A stretch of DNA of 64,000 nucleotides. Origin: DASUBV01 sp036501025 (GTDB lineage Bacteria; Actinomycetota; Actinomycetes; Streptosporangiales; Streptosporangiaceae). Under the pieces are notes generated by a model. It was not told the origin of the DNA, searched no databases, and worked only from the letters and a program-made list of their open reading frames with translations. The number at the start of each line of letters is the position of its first letter. Position 1 is the first letter of the stretch. Below, in pieces: positions 46,232 to 55,107 of this stretch. The position numbers and the translations under genes are program-made. The DNA is taken from the NCBI GenBank assembly GCA_036501025.1, contig DASYBB010000200.1, positions 62,001 to 126,000 of the forward strand, written 5' to 3'.

Positions 46232-46545
46232 GCGGGGGCGGTGCGCTGGCGGGCGGTGCGCACGATCCGCTGCATGGACCGCAGCTGCTCGGCCAGGACC
46301 TCCTGGCCGGCGGCGGTGATCTCGTACGGCCGGCGGCGCTCGCCGGCGGCCAGGGGCCGGATCCAGCCGCGGCGTTCCAGCCGGGACAGCGCCCCGTACA
46401 GGGTGCCCGGCTCCATGCCGACCCCGCTGAACTCGGCGATGTCGGTCATGATCGCGTAGCCGTGCTTGGGGCCGTCCGCCAGGCTGGTCAGGATCAGCAC
46501 CGACGGGTCGGCGAACCGGCCGAGATCGTCGAACTTGCCGTGCAC
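46228..46545 (-). CDS. PadR-family transcriptional regulator
   Basis: A 105-residue PadR winged-helix protein: DPSVLILTSLADGPKHGYAI, MEPGTLYGALSRLERRGWIR, RRRPYEITAAGQEVL. Many PadR proteins repress a transporter gene in the same operon; here the next gene is reduced to a stub. Start chosen at MHGKFDDLG. Confidence 0.88.
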   Translation of the reverse strand: MHGKFDDLGRFADPSVLILTSLADGPKHGYAIMTDIAEFSGVGMEPGTLYGALSRLERRGWIRPLAAGERRRPYEITAAGQEVLAEQLRSMQRIVRTARQRTAPA

Positions 46546-46772
46546 CTGGCACCGCGTTGGAGGCTGTCAATCCGCTGCGGCGCCGAGCGTCGAGCGGACT
46601 CAGCGGCCAGCGGTTCCGGCGGCCCCGACCGGTTCCGGCCTCGACGCGCCTGGCCGGCCGGTCAGGCGGGCTGCCACAACCCGAAGTAGTCGGTCTCGGA
46701 CTCGAACGTGGCGAACACCGTCGGTCCCGATCGCGGACCCGCGCGGGGCAGTGGCACCGGGCCGAGCCGGAA

Positions 46773-47359
46773 TCAGTGGCGTGAGGCCCGCTCGTCCGCG
46801 AGGATCGACATCACGGTCGGATCGACCCAGGGCATCGGCTCGTCCAGCGGCCGGGTCGTGGTCAGCCGCCCGGCGCGCAGCCCGTCTAGGTCCATGAGCA
46901 CATTGGTCATGAAGAAACCGCAGCGCAGGTGCAGCAGCGCGCTGCCGGTCTCGTCCGGCGCGGCGTCGAGCCGCTGCTCGATGCGGGCCAGGCCGTCAAC
47001 GAAGCCCGCTCCGTGGCGCAGCTCGGCTCCCATGCTGCTCTGGAACACCACGCGCGGAGTCCGGTTCTGCCGGATCGCGGCGGCGAGGCCCTCCCGGTCC
47101 GCTCGGCGTCGGCGTCCGGGTCGGGCAGCGACCCGTCGTCGGGGTGGACCCAGAAGACGGCCTCGACACCACGGGTCGACTCGGCCACGTAGCCGGCGTC
47201 ACGCTGGTCGCCGACGGCCAGCTCGACGTGATCGCGCAGTCCGGCGTCGAGGCGCTCGGGATGGCGCATCAGCAGGACAGGACGCACGCCCGCCTGAACC
47301 AGCATCCGCACCACGTGCGATCCGGCGTGGCCGGCCGGAGTGGTGACAGCGATGGTCAC
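46773..47359 (-). pseudogene. frameshifted and truncated NmrA-like NAD(P)-binding protein
   Basis: The N-terminal Rossmann part (VTIAVTTPAGHAGSHVVRML, GVEAVFWVHPDDGSLPD) is in one frame, and the rest (RVVFQSSMGAELRHGAG-like region, LLHLRCGFFMTNVLMDLDGL, DEPMPWVDP) in another; the switch is near 47090. After PWVDP the sequence ends within 15 residues, whereas family members continue for about 80 more. Both a frameshift and a C-terminal loss are therefore present. 46546-46772 holds nothing certain; a minus-strand tail near 46680 (ATFESETDYFGLWQPA) may be a remnant of a VOC protein. Confidence 0.65.
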
Positions 47360-47468
47360 GGGAGGTCCCCTTCGGGCAGATGACCGAACTACTAACTGTG
47401 GCCCCCGGCGGAGGCCGGCCGGGTCCGCGAGCGGCCTGGCTCGTAGCCTGGTTACCAGGGGGGATTCC

Positions 47469-49001
47469 ATGGTGATGGGGGCAGGCGGGGCTGCGACCGT
47501 CCCGGTACTCATAGTCGGCGCGGGGCCATCCGGGTTGTTCGCTGCCGTCGAGCTGGCCCGTTACGGCGTCCGGGCTCGCCTGATCGAGCGCGAGCCGGTC
47601 CAGCTCCGCCAGGCTCGCGCGACCGCGCTCCAGCCGGGCACGCTCGAGATTCTCGCTCAGGCCGGGACACTGGACCAGGTTCTGGATTCATCGGTGCATG
47701 TCGACTTTACGCGGGTTTTCGACACCGGGCTGAGGCAAGTGAGCGAGTCGGCCCTCGCCGGGATCGGCTCGCCCTGGGAGTTCCAGTGCAGCCTGCCGCA
47801 GTGGCGCACCGAGGAGATCCTGGCCGGGCGGCTGGCCGAGCTCGGCGGGACGGTGGAGCGCGGGGTCGGCGCCGTATCCATGCGAGACCGTGACGATGGC
47901 GTCCAGGTGGAGGTGCGCCATGCCGACGGCACGCCGGAGCGGATAATCGCAAACTGGGTCATCGGCGCGGGGGGCGCGCACAGCGTGACGCGCGAGTCCA
48001 TGGCCGGCGAACTGGCCGGGACGACCTACCCGGGGACGGCCCTGGTGGCCGAAGTGGCCGTCTCCTGCGCGCTGCCGCGCGATGGCTCGGCGCTCATCGC
48101 CACCCCCGAGGGGTATGTGCTGCTGGCCCCGCTTCCCGGCGGGCGCTGGCTCACGTTCATCGGCGACCTGAGCGACGAGGAGACAGCCCGGCTGGCGAGC
48201 GGCGGGTCGGCCGAGTCGGTGTCCGAGTTCATGGCGCGGCGGACCGGGTCGTCGGTCCTGGTGCAGGACGTCGGCTGGTCAGCCGCGTTCCGGATGCACC
48301 GGCGGTCGGCGGCCCGCGTCGCCGACACCCGGTGGTTCCTGCTGGGCGATGCCGCGCACCTGTCCAGTCCGTTCGGCGGCGAGGGCCTGAACTCCGGCCT
48401 GCACGACGCGCACAACCTGGCCTGGAAGCTCGCGCTCGAGGTGCACGGACAGGCCCGGCCGGGATTGCTGGCCAGCTTTGCGGCTGAGCGCGCCGCCGCG
48501 GACCGGCACGTGCTCGAGGTCTCAGACGGCGTGCACGCGCTGGCTCACGGCGCGGTCGAGGCGGCGCGCACCGGCCGCCAGCAGGCGTCGGCGTCGCCCG
48601 AGCAGGCCGCCGCCCTGACTCGCGCGCGGTCGATGCTGGACACGTCCTACCGGGACAGCCCGCTGACAGGCGAGTACGTGGCACCCGGCCAGCCGGCCGG
48701 CCTGGCCGCGCCGGCACCCGGCGAGCGGTACCCCGATCGCGCCGGGCTACCGGGCACGGCTCACCACGTGCTGGTCTTCGGCGATGCCGGGGAGGCTGAC
48801 CTCGACCAGCTGCGCCGCCGCCGTAAGGGCCTGGCGGAGGTCGTCCGGGCCAGCACGGACCCAGGCCGGGCCGGGCTGGCGGCGGCGGGCCTGATCCTGG
48901 TCCGCCCGGATGGCCAGATCGGCTTCCGCGCGAACGCCACTGATCCGGCCGCGCTGGCTGCCCTCGACGCTCACCTCGGCTCCTACCTAGTCGCCGCCTG
49001 A
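47469..49001 (+). CDS. FAD-dependent aromatic-type monooxygenase
   Basis: A 510-residue class A flavoprotein monooxygenase. FAD motifs: GAGPSGLFAAVELARYG near the start, the DG-type VIGAGGAHSVTRESM and GDAAHLSSPFGGEGLNSGLH (GD motif). The C-terminal ~130 residues form the thioredoxin-like tail of PheA/TfdB- or Rdm-type hydroxylases. It probably hydroxylates a phenolic or polyketide-like substrate with NAD(P)H; the substrate is unknown. ATG 47469 lies after GGGGGGATTCC; the next ATG is two codons on. Confidence 0.9.
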   Translation: MVMGAGGAATVPVLIVGAGPSGLFAAVELARYGVRARLIEREPVQLRQARATALQPGTLEILAQAGTLDQVLDSSVHVDFTRVFDTGLRQVSESALAGIGSPWEFQCSLPQWRTEEILAGRLAELGGTVERGVGAVSMRDRDDGVQVEVRHADGTPERIIANWVIGAGGAHSVTRESMAGELAGTTYPGTALVAEVAVSCALPRDGSALIATPEGYVLLAPLPGGRWLTFIGDLSDEETARLASGGSAESVSEFMARRTGSSVLVQDVGWSAAFRMHRRSAARVADTRWFLLGDAAHLSSPFGGEGLNSGLHDAHNLAWKLALEVHGQARPGLLASFAAERAAADRHVLEVSDGVHALAHGAVEAARTGRQQASASPEQAAALTRARSMLDTSYRDSPLTGEYVAPGQPAGLAAPAPGERYPDRAGLPGTAHHVLVFGDAGEADLDQLRRRRKGLAEVVRASTDPGRAGLAAAGLILVRPDGQIGFRANATDPAALAALDAHLGSYLVAA

Positions 49002-49069
49002 CGGCTGCCCGGCCCGATGGGACCCGGCCCGGTCAGCACGCCGCGATGGCCGGCATTGAGGAGAAACCA

Positions 49070-50455
49070 ATGGCTGATCAGCACTACGACGCGATCGTGA
49101 TCGGGACCAGCCAGGGCGGCCGGTTCCTCCCGGCCGACCTGGCGAAGACGGGCCAGCGGGTGGCGCTCGTCGAGCGCGCCCAGCTCGGGGGCGTCTGCGT
49201 CAACACCGGGTGCACCCCGACCAAGACGATGGTCGCCAGCGCGCGCCTGGCCTACCAGGCGCGTCACGGCGAGGAGTATGGCGTGCGGACCGGCCCGGTA
49301 TCGGTGGACCTGGCCGCGGTACGCGAGCGCAAGCGGGCCATGGTGGCCGGCGCGCGGGAGAACTACGCGAGCCGGCTGGCCCAGGACGGGCTGGACCTGA
49401 TCGAAGGCGAGGCCCATTTCACGGCGCCGAACACGATCGAGGTTGCCCTAACCGACGGCGGGACCCGGCAGGTCAGCGCGCCGGTGATCGTGATCGACGC
49501 GGGCACCCGGCCGAGGCGGCCGGCGGTCGAGGGCGCGGACGATGTCCCGATGCTCGACTCCACCTCGATCATGGAGCTGGACGCGGTCCCGGAGCACCTC
49601 ATCATTCTCGGCGGCGGCTACATCGGGCTGGAGTTCGGGCAGATGTTCCGCCGGTTCGGCAGCGAGGTCACCGTCATCCAGACCGCCCCGCGCCTGATGA
49701 TGATCGAGGACGAGGACGTCTCGGACGAGGTTGCGGCGATCTTGCGCGATGACGGGGTCACGGTCCTGACCTCCGCGACGCCCGTCCGGGCTGAGCCGGC
49801 CGGCGGCGGCGTGCGGCTGGCCGTCCGCACGGCGGACGGTGAGCGGCAGGTCGAGGGCTCGCACCTGCTGTCGGCCGTCGGCCGCGTCCCGAATACGGAG
49901 GCGCTGACCCTCGCCGCGGCCGGCATCCGTCTCGACGACCGCGGCTTCATCGAGGTCAACGAGTACCTGGAGACCAGCGTCCCCGGGGTCTACGCGATGG
50001 GCGACATCAAGGGCGGGCCGGCCTTCACCCACCTTTCCTACGACGACTACCGCATCCTGCACGCCAGCCTGGTCCGGCACGAGAAGGTGAGCACGCGGGA
50101 CCGGCTGATCCCGTACACGATGTTCATCGACCCGCAGCTCGGCCGGGTCGGCCTGACCGAGCGCCAGGCGGCGGCGCAGGGACGGTCGATCCGGGTGGCG
50201 AAGCTCCCGATGAGCGCGGTGATCCGCGCCCTCGAGACGGGGGAGACACGCGGCTTCATGAAGGCCGTCGTCGACGCGGACAGCGGGCAGATCCTGGGCT
50301 GCGCGATGATCGGCAGCGAAGGCGGCGAGGTCATGACCATGATCCAGGTCGCCATGCTGGGCAAGCTCCCCTACACCGCCATGGCGGACGCCATCTTCAC
50401 GCACCCGCTGTTCGCCGAGGGCCTCAACACCCTGTTCGCCATGTTCGACGCCTGA
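49070..50455 (+). CDS. pyridine nucleotide-disulfide oxidoreductase (mercuric reductase-like)
   Basis: A 461-residue class I flavoprotein disulfide reductase. N-terminal FAD site AIVIGTSQGG (a weak GxGxxG), redox pair CVNTGCTPTK (about residues 43-52), NAD site LGGGYIGLEF, second FAD motif VYAMGDIKGGPAFTHLSYDD and the interface domain AIFTHPLFAEGLNTLF (His). It lacks the C-terminal Cys pair and N-terminal HMA domain of true MerA, so the mercury label should be avoided. ATG after GAGGAGAAACCA. It follows the monooxygenase by about 70 bases. Confidence 0.9.
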   Translation: MADQHYDAIVIGTSQGGRFLPADLAKTGQRVALVERAQLGGVCVNTGCTPTKTMVASARLAYQARHGEEYGVRTGPVSVDLAAVRERKRAMVAGARENYASRLAQDGLDLIEGEAHFTAPNTIEVALTDGGTRQVSAPVIVIDAGTRPRRPAVEGADDVPMLDSTSIMELDAVPEHLIILGGGYIGLEFGQMFRRFGSEVTVIQTAPRLMMIEDEDVSDEVAAILRDDGVTVLTSATPVRAEPAGGGVRLAVRTADGERQVEGSHLLSAVGRVPNTEALTLAAAGIRLDDRGFIEVNEYLETSVPGVYAMGDIKGGPAFTHLSYDDYRILHASLVRHEKVSTRDRLIPYTMFIDPQLGRVGLTERQAAAQGRSIRVAKLPMSAVIRALETGETRGFMKAVVDADSGQILGCAMIGSEGGEVMTMIQVAMLGKLPYTAMADAIFTHPLFAEGLNTLFAMFDA

Positions 50456-50475
50456 GGCGACGCGTTGATCGGACT

Positions 50476-50674
50476 GCCCGGCGTGGTGGCTGCGGTAGCG
50501 GCCCGGTGCGACCCTCACCTCGCGCCGGAACGCGGCCGCGAACGAGAACTCATCGGCGTAGCCGACCATCCGGGCCACCGGCGCGACCCGCGGCCGGGCC
50601 GGCGCCGCGTGCAGGGCACGGAGGGCCGGCCCGGCCACCGGGTCGCCGAGAGCGCCGAACCAGCCCGTGGCGGC
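50476..50674 (-). pseudogene. AraC-family regulator remnant
   Basis: The minus strand reads WFGALGDPVAGPALRALHAA, PARP, then VARMVGYADEFSFAAAFRRE and VAPGRYRSHH. The first part is the cupin-side end of an AraC activator and the last is the second HTH; the first HTH that belongs between PARPW and VAR (about 50 residues) is missing, and the N-terminal cupin is gone. No start is available. It fills most of the gap between the oxidoreductase and the VOC gene. Confidence 0.6.
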
Positions 50675-50773
50675 CGCGCATGCTCCCGGGGCACGCCCAT
50701 GTCCCGTGGGCGGATGAGGCGATTGAGTCAAGGGCGCGGCCGGATGCGGCCGCACGGCCAGCGAGGAGGCGTG

Positions 50774-51142
50774 ATGAGCGTGGAACTGAACCACACGATC
50801 GTGTGGGCTCGTGACAAGGCGGCCTCCGCCGCCTTCGTCGCCGAGATCCTGGGCGTCGCGGTGAGCCCGCCCGATGGTCCCTTCGTCCCGGTGCGCCTCG
50901 CTAACCGGGTGACCCTGGACTTCGGCGAGAGCGCGGAGATCCGCCCGCAGCACCTGGCCTTCCTGGTCAGCGAGAGCGAATTCGAGGCCGCGTTCGCCCG
51001 GCTGCGCACGGCCGGCCTGCCCTACTGGGCCGACCCGGTGCACGACCAGCCGGGCGCCGTCAATCGCTGGCTGGGCGGCCGGGGCGTCTACTTCGAGGAC
51101 GCCAATGGCCACAACCTCGAGCTCCTGACGAAGGCGCAGTAA
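50774..51142 (+). CDS. VOC-family (glyoxalase-like) protein
   Basis: A 122-residue VOC protein: LNHTIVWARDKAASAAFVAE with a metal-ligand His, PQHLAFLVSESEFEAAFARL, and GGRGVYFEDANGHNLELLTK with the C-terminal Glu. A dioxygenase-, isomerase- or resistance-type role is possible. ATG 50774 after GAGGAGG. Confidence 0.85.
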   Translation: MSVELNHTIVWARDKAASAAFVAEILGVAVSPPDGPFVPVRLANRVTLDFGESAEIRPQHLAFLVSESEFEAAFARLRTAGLPYWADPVHDQPGAVNRWLGGRGVYFEDANGHNLELLTKAQ

Positions 51143-51215
51143 ACGCGGGGCCCGGCGGCCCGCCATGATGGCCCGGCGGCTCACTGCCGGCCGCGGCCCG
51201 GCGGGAGGAGTGGGC

Positions 51216-51617
51216 GTGCAGGCTTACCCGGTGTCAGTGAAGGGCGTGGTGGCCCGCGACGGGCGCGTCCTGCTGCTGCGCAACGAGCGGCAGGAGTGGG
51301 AGCTGCCGGGCGGCCGCCTGGAGCTCGGCGAGACCCCGCACGAGTGCGTCGCCCGCGAGATCGCCGAGGAGACGGGCTGGCTCGTCACCGCCGGGCCGAT
51401 CATCGACGCCTGGATGTACCACATCGCCGCGGCTGGCCGACACGTCTTCATCGTCACTTACGGCTGTGAGCTGAATCCCGGGCAGGGGGCCCGCGAGCCG
51501 GTGCTGTCGGCTGAGCATCAGCGGGTCGGGCTGTTCACGCCGGCCGACATCGCCGAGCTCGTCATGCCGGCCGGCTACCGGGCCTCGATCGCGAGCTGGC
51601 TTGCGGACCGCCGCTAA
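51216..51617 (+). CDS. NUDIX hydrolase
   Basis: A 133-residue NUDIX protein with the full Nudix box GGRLELGETPHECVAREIAE plus ETGW. It hydrolyses a nucleoside diphosphate linked to another group; the substrate is unknown. GTG 51216 with GGGAGGAG at good spacing. It ends just before the MarR operator. Confidence 0.9.
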   Translation: MQAYPVSVKGVVARDGRVLLLRNERQEWELPGGRLELGETPHECVAREIAEETGWLVTAGPIIDAWMYHIAAAGRHVFIVTYGCELNPGQGAREPVLSAEHQRVGLFTPADIAELVMPAGYRASIASWLADRR

Positions 51618-51620
51618 CCT

Positions 51621-51636
51621 GGACAGGATGCTGTCA
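51621..51636. promoter_or_regulatory. MarR operator at its own gene
   Basis: GGACAGGATGCTGTCA, 14 of 16 matches to the palindrome at 53105-53120, running into the start codon at 51636. It implies autorepression of a leaderless message. Confidence 0.6.
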
Positions 51637-52130
51637 TGTCCGATGAGGTCCGGCGCTCGCAGCCGGCCGGCCCCGGGGTGCCGCCGCGGTCCGCGGCCGG
51701 CGAGGCGTTCAACGAGGTGCTGCTGCGGGTTCTGAGCCTGAACGGCCGCTTCACGGCGGCCGGCGAGGAGCTGGCCCGGCCGGCCGGCCAGAGCCTGGCG
51801 CGCTGGGTGATCCTGGCCGCGGTCCGGGACGAGCCGCTGTCGGTCTCGGACATCGCCCGCAGGCTCCGCCTCGCCCGCCAGAGCGTGCAGCGGATCGCAG
51901 ACGTCCTGGTCGGCGACGGATTGTGCGGCTACCGGGACAATCCGCATCACCAGCGGGCCAAGCTGCTGGAAATCTCGGCATCGGGGCGCGCCGCGCTGGC
52001 CCAGATCGAAGCGGCGCAGCATCAGTGGGCCGACGCGCTCGGCGGCCGGATCGGGGAGGACGTGCTGCGCCGCGCCGCGAAGGCCCTGGCCGCGATCGCC
52101 GAGGCCGTGCCGGAGGCGGACCCGAGGTAG
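51636..52130 (+). CDS. MarR-family regulator
   Basis: A 164-residue winged-helix protein: QSLARWVILAAVRDEPLSVS, DIARRLRLARQSVQRIADVL, then wing GYRDNPHHQRAKLLEISASG. Operator-like palindromes lie at its own start and before the convergent NmrA-like gene 950 bases away, so it probably controls both. The ligand is unknown, perhaps an electrophile or quinone given that target. Confidence 0.9.
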   Translation: MSDEVRRSQPAGPGVPPRSAAGEAFNEVLLRVLSLNGRFTAAGEELARPAGQSLARWVILAAVRDEPLSVSDIARRLRLARQSVQRIADVLVGDGLCGYRDNPHHQRAKLLEISASGRAALAQIEAAQHQWADALGGRIGEDVLRRAAKALAAIAEAVPEADPR

Positions 52131-52215
52131 GCCCGCGCGGCGGCGGCGGCGGCCGGCCGGGCGCCGGTCACCGCCCGCTCCCCGGGGGCCGGGACTGACA
52201 GGTGCGGCCTGCGGG

Positions 52216-53058
52216 TCAGGAGAACGCCCCGGCGTGGTCGCGGGCCCATTCCGCGAGGGTCCGGGCCGGGCGGCCGGTGACCGCCTCGACCGTGCCGAGC
52301 ACCACGTCCGGCTCGGTGACCGTGTCGGACCAGTAGTCGAGCAGCATCTTGACCACCTCGGCGGGCATGTACTGGGCCATCTGCTGAGCGAACTCCCCGG
52401 GGCTGATTTCCTCGAACGCGAGCTCCCGGCCGATGGCGGCCCCGATCGTGGCCAGCTGGTCGGCCCGGGAGAGAGCCTGGGGGCCGGTCAGCGGGTAGAC
52501 CCGGCCGACGTGCGCGGGTGAGGTGAGCGCGGCGGCCGCGACCGCCGCGACGTCCGCCTCGTGGATCGGTGCCTGGGCCGAGGTCGGGTACGGCGCGCGC
52601 ACGGCGCCTGCCGTCTTGACCGACCAGGCCCAGAAGAGCAGGTTGCTGGCCAGGTCGCCGGGGCGCAGGACGGTCGCCGGGATCTCGGTGGCCGCCACGG
52701 CCGCCTCGACGGCCCGGTGATGCACGGTGCTCATCGAGACGCGGTCGCGCTCGTGCTGGCCGGCCGCCGCGAGTGACGACAGCAGGACGTGATGCTCCAG
52801 GCCGGCCTGCGTCGCCCGGGCCAGGAATCCGTCGATTCCGCTGACGGCCGGGAAGACGAACGCCTTGGTCACCCCGTCCAGCGCGGCTGCGGGCAGGTCC
52901 CCGCGAGCGAAGTCGCCGCCGACCACCTCGACCGGCCCGGGGAAGGCGGCGGTGGCCGGGTCGCGCGTCGTCACCCGGACCGGATGGCCGTCGTGCAGCA
53001 GCTGGTCCACCAGGCTGCGGCCGATGGGGCCCGTGGCTCCGGTGATGAGGTAGGTCAT
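52216..53058 (-). CDS. NmrA-like NAD(P)-binding oxidoreductase
   Basis: A 280-residue atypical short-chain reductase: N-terminal MTYLITGATGPIGRSLVDQL (GxxGxxG), then VRVTTRDPATAAF, VVGGDFARGDL, LSSLAAAG and PATVLRPGDLASNLL. Such proteins are NAD(P)-dependent quinone reductases or redox sensors (QorB/NmrA-like). Two MarR-type operator copies precede it. Confidence 0.88.
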   Translation of the reverse strand: MTYLITGATGPIGRSLVDQLLHDGHPVRVTTRDPATAAFPGPVEVVGGDFARGDLPAAALDGVTKAFVFPAVSGIDGFLARATQAGLEHHVLLSSLAAAGQHERDRVSMSTVHHRAVEAAVAATEIPATVLRPGDLASNLLFWAWSVKTAGAVRAPYPTSAQAPIHEADVAAVAAAALTSPAHVGRVYPLTGPQALSRADQLATIGAAIGRELAFEEISPGEFAQQMAQYMPAEVVKMLLDYWSDTVTEPDVVLGTVEAVTGRPARTLAEWARDHAGAFS

Positions 53059-53084
53059 GACTGCTGTCCCTTCGCCCTCGATAA

Positions 53085-53120
53085 TGACAGCATGCCATCA
53101 TGATTGACAGCATGCTGTCA
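53085..53120. promoter_or_regulatory. tandem MarR operators between the NmrA-like and kinase genes
   Basis: TGACAGCATGCTGTCA at 53105-53120 is a perfect 16-bp palindrome; TGACAGCATGCCATCA at 53085-53100 matches 14 of 16. Centres are 20 bases apart, two helical turns, so two dimers could bind the same face. They lie 27-62 bases before the NmrA-like start. Confidence 0.7.
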
Positions 53121-53206
53121 TCTGAGGCACGCCCTGGGCCGGGCGGCGAGGCCGGCGCTGATACTCGGTGGCGCCGGCCGCAGGCGAGCTGGAAGGGTCT
53201 TCTGCC

Positions 53207-54151
53207 GTGCCGGAATTCGTGGTGGCCCACACGCAGCAGTGGCTCGAGCATTTCGCGCGCGAAGGACATGACCCGAGCCCGCTGGCGGCGGGGGTGGAAG
53301 GTGCCATCTATGACCTGGGCCGCGGCCTGGTGGCCAAGGTCTGGCGTGATCGCCGTCCCGCCGAGCTGGCCCGCATGCAGAGTTTCTACGCGGATGTCGC
53401 GGCGGCCGGGCTGCCCTTCGGGACGCCGGAGATCCTGGCCGTCAAGCGGGCCGGGGACAGGGCCGTGACCTACGAGCGCAAGCTGCCGGGCGCGCCGCTG
53501 GAGCGGCGGCTCGGCCCGGACGACGAGGCGGTGAACCCGGCCGCGGCCCGCTGCGTCACCGAGGTGCTCCGGGCGCTCGCGACCGTGGCCGCCACTCCGG
53601 CGATGCGGGACCTTGCCGTCCTGGACGAGGACCGGCCGCTCTGGGCGGGAGCGGATACCTTCCCGGCCGCGGTGCTCGACTTGCTCGGCCGGCGCGTCGC
53701 CCGCTTCGGGCCGGTCATCCGCGGCCGGCTGCCGGACTTCGATCGCCGGTACGGGCGGCTGCGCGAGCGCCTCGCCGCGCTGCCCGGGCCGCCGGATACC
53801 GTCATCCACGGCGACCTGGTCACCGGGAACATCCTGGTCGACGAGCAGGCCCGGCCGCTGGCCGTGCTTGACTTCGGCTTCCTCACCACCGCGGGCGATC
53901 CGCGGCTCGACGCCGCGATCGCCGCCAGCGTCATGAACATGTACGGCACCCATGCGCCGGCCATCACCAGTGCCCTGACCGCACAGCTCGCCCGCGATCT
54001 CGGCTACCCGGCAGAGGTGCTGCTCACCTATCAGGCCGCCTACGCGGTGGCGACCAGCAACGCCTTCACCGCCGACGGCAGCGACGGTCACTTTGCCTGG
54101 TGCCTGGACCAGCTCCGGCGGCCCGACGTCACCGACCTCCTCGGCCCCTGA
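53207..54151 (+). CDS. phosphotransferase-family kinase (APH-like)
   Basis: A 314-residue APH/choline-kinase-like enzyme: GAIYDLGRGLVAKVWRD (nucleotide loop and Lys), the catalytic loop VIHGDLVTGNILVDEQARPL and VLDFGFLTTAGDPRLD (DFG-like). Substrate unknown: an antibiotic or a small alcohol. GTG 53207 with GGAAGGG upstream was preferred over GTG 53168. It is divergent from the NmrA-like gene across the MarR operators and may belong to that regulon. Confidence 0.85.
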   Translation: MPEFVVAHTQQWLEHFAREGHDPSPLAAGVEGAIYDLGRGLVAKVWRDRRPAELARMQSFYADVAAAGLPFGTPEILAVKRAGDRAVTYERKLPGAPLERRLGPDDEAVNPAAARCVTEVLRALATVAATPAMRDLAVLDEDRPLWAGADTFPAAVLDLLGRRVARFGPVIRGRLPDFDRRYGRLRERLAALPGPPDTVIHGDLVTGNILVDEQARPLAVLDFGFLTTAGDPRLDAAIAASVMNMYGTHAPAITSALTAQLARDLGYPAEVLLTYQAAYAVATSNAFTADGSDGHFAWCLDQLRRPDVTDLLGP

Positions 54152-54207
54152 CCGGCGGCCGGCCGCGCGCCAGCGGCTGGCCGGCCGCCTGGTTCCCCGC
54201 CCGAAGT

Positions 54208-54222
54208 GCAACCTATGGTTGC
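54208..54222. promoter_or_regulatory. inverted repeat, candidate ArsR operator 1
   Basis: GCAACC-TAT-GGTTGC, a perfect 6-3-6 palindrome about 60 bases before the SRPBCC gene. Confidence 0.5.
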
Positions 54223-54252
54223 GCGATCTTGGCTTCCCCCGGTAAGCTTACG

Positions 54253-54269
54253 TGCAACCAAACATTGCA
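54253..54269. promoter_or_regulatory. inverted repeat, candidate ArsR operator 2
   Basis: TGCAA-N7-TTGCA immediately before the ribosome site; the left half TGCAACC repeats the first operator. It would block transcription or initiation of the SRPBCC-ArsR operon. Confidence 0.45.
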
Positions 54270-54278
54270 GGAGGAACC

Positions 54279-54740
54279 ATGGAGCTCGGAACCATCGAGC
54301 GCGAGATCTACGTCGAGGCGTCACCAGAGATCGTCTTCGACGTGGTCAGCAGTCCCGACCACCTGAAGGGCTGGTGGCCCGACGAAGCCCGGTACGAGCC
54401 GGTGGCGGGGTCGACGGGAGAGATCACTTTCGGTGACCCCGGCGCGGGCGGGAAGGTCGTGCCGCTCACGGTCGTGGACGTGCAGCCCCCGCGGATGTTC
54501 TCGTTCCGCTGGACGCAGCCGGCCGGCGAGCCGGCGGTGACGGGTAACTCGCTGCTGGTCACCTTCGACCTGCGCCCGTCGGGCGCGGGGACGCTGGTCA
54601 AGATGACCGAGACCGGCTTCCGCGAGATGGGCTGGGAGGCGGCCGCCCTCGAGTTCACCTACCAGGACCACAGCAACGGCTGGGACGCCTTCCTGGCCCG
54701 GCTCGCGCCGTACGTCGCGACCTTGGACCCGCGGCGATGA
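54279..54740 (+). CDS. AHSA1/SRPBCC-family protein
   Basis: A 153-residue SRPBCC protein: ELGTIEREIYVEASPEIVFD, DHLKGWWPDEARYEP, FSFRWTQPAGE and TLVKMTETGF. These bind hydrophobic ligands. ATG 54279 follows AGGAGGAACC. First gene of an SRPBCC-ArsR-SRPBCC operon; the next start overlaps its stop (ATGA). Confidence 0.88.
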   Translation: MELGTIEREIYVEASPEIVFDVVSSPDHLKGWWPDEARYEPVAGSTGEITFGDPGAGGKVVPLTVVDVQPPRMFSFRWTQPAGEPAVTGNSLLVTFDLRPSGAGTLVKMTETGFREMGWEAAALEFTYQDHSNGWDAFLARLAPYVATLDPRR

Positions 54741-55087
54741 GCACCGCCGTGGCCGAGGTCGTCGACGACGACCTCTGGTCCGCGATCGGGGACCCGACCC
54801 GGCGCCGGCTGCTCGACCTGCTGCTCAGCGAGGGCTACGGCACGGCGACCACGCTGGGCCTGCGGCTGCCGGTCAGCCGTCAGGCGGTGGCCAAGCATCT
54901 CGGCGTCCTCGACCGGGTCGGCCTGGTCCGGGCCGCGCCGGCCGGCCGGGAGAAGCGGTACCGGGTGGACGACGCCCAGCTGGCCCGCGCGGTCGCCCAG
55001 CTGTCGGCCGTGGGGTCGGCGTGGGACGACCGGCTGCAGCGGATCAAGCGGATCGCCGAGGCGATCCAGCGTGCCCAGCAAGACTGA
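54737..55087 (+). CDS. ArsR-family regulator paired with SRPBCC proteins
   Basis: A 116-residue winged helix: LWSAIGDPTRRRLLDLLLSE, VSRQAVAKHLGVLDRVGLVR, wing AGREKRYRVDD. No metal-binding cysteines, as is typical for the ArsR subtype that accompanies SRPBCC genes. The GCAACC-containing repeats upstream of the operon are its probable operators. Confidence 0.9.
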   Translation: MSTAVAEVVDDDLWSAIGDPTRRRLLDLLLSEGYGTATTLGLRLPVSRQAVAKHLGVLDRVGLVRAAPAGREKRYRVDDAQLARAVAQLSAVGSAWDDRLQRIKRIAEAIQRAQQD

Positions 55088-55107
55088 CGAGATCAGGGAG
55101 AAGCGAG

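Noticed and set aside
49070..50455. True mercuric reductase
   Set aside because: The C-terminal vicinal cysteines and N-terminal metal-binding domain are absent, and no merR, merT or merP lies nearby.
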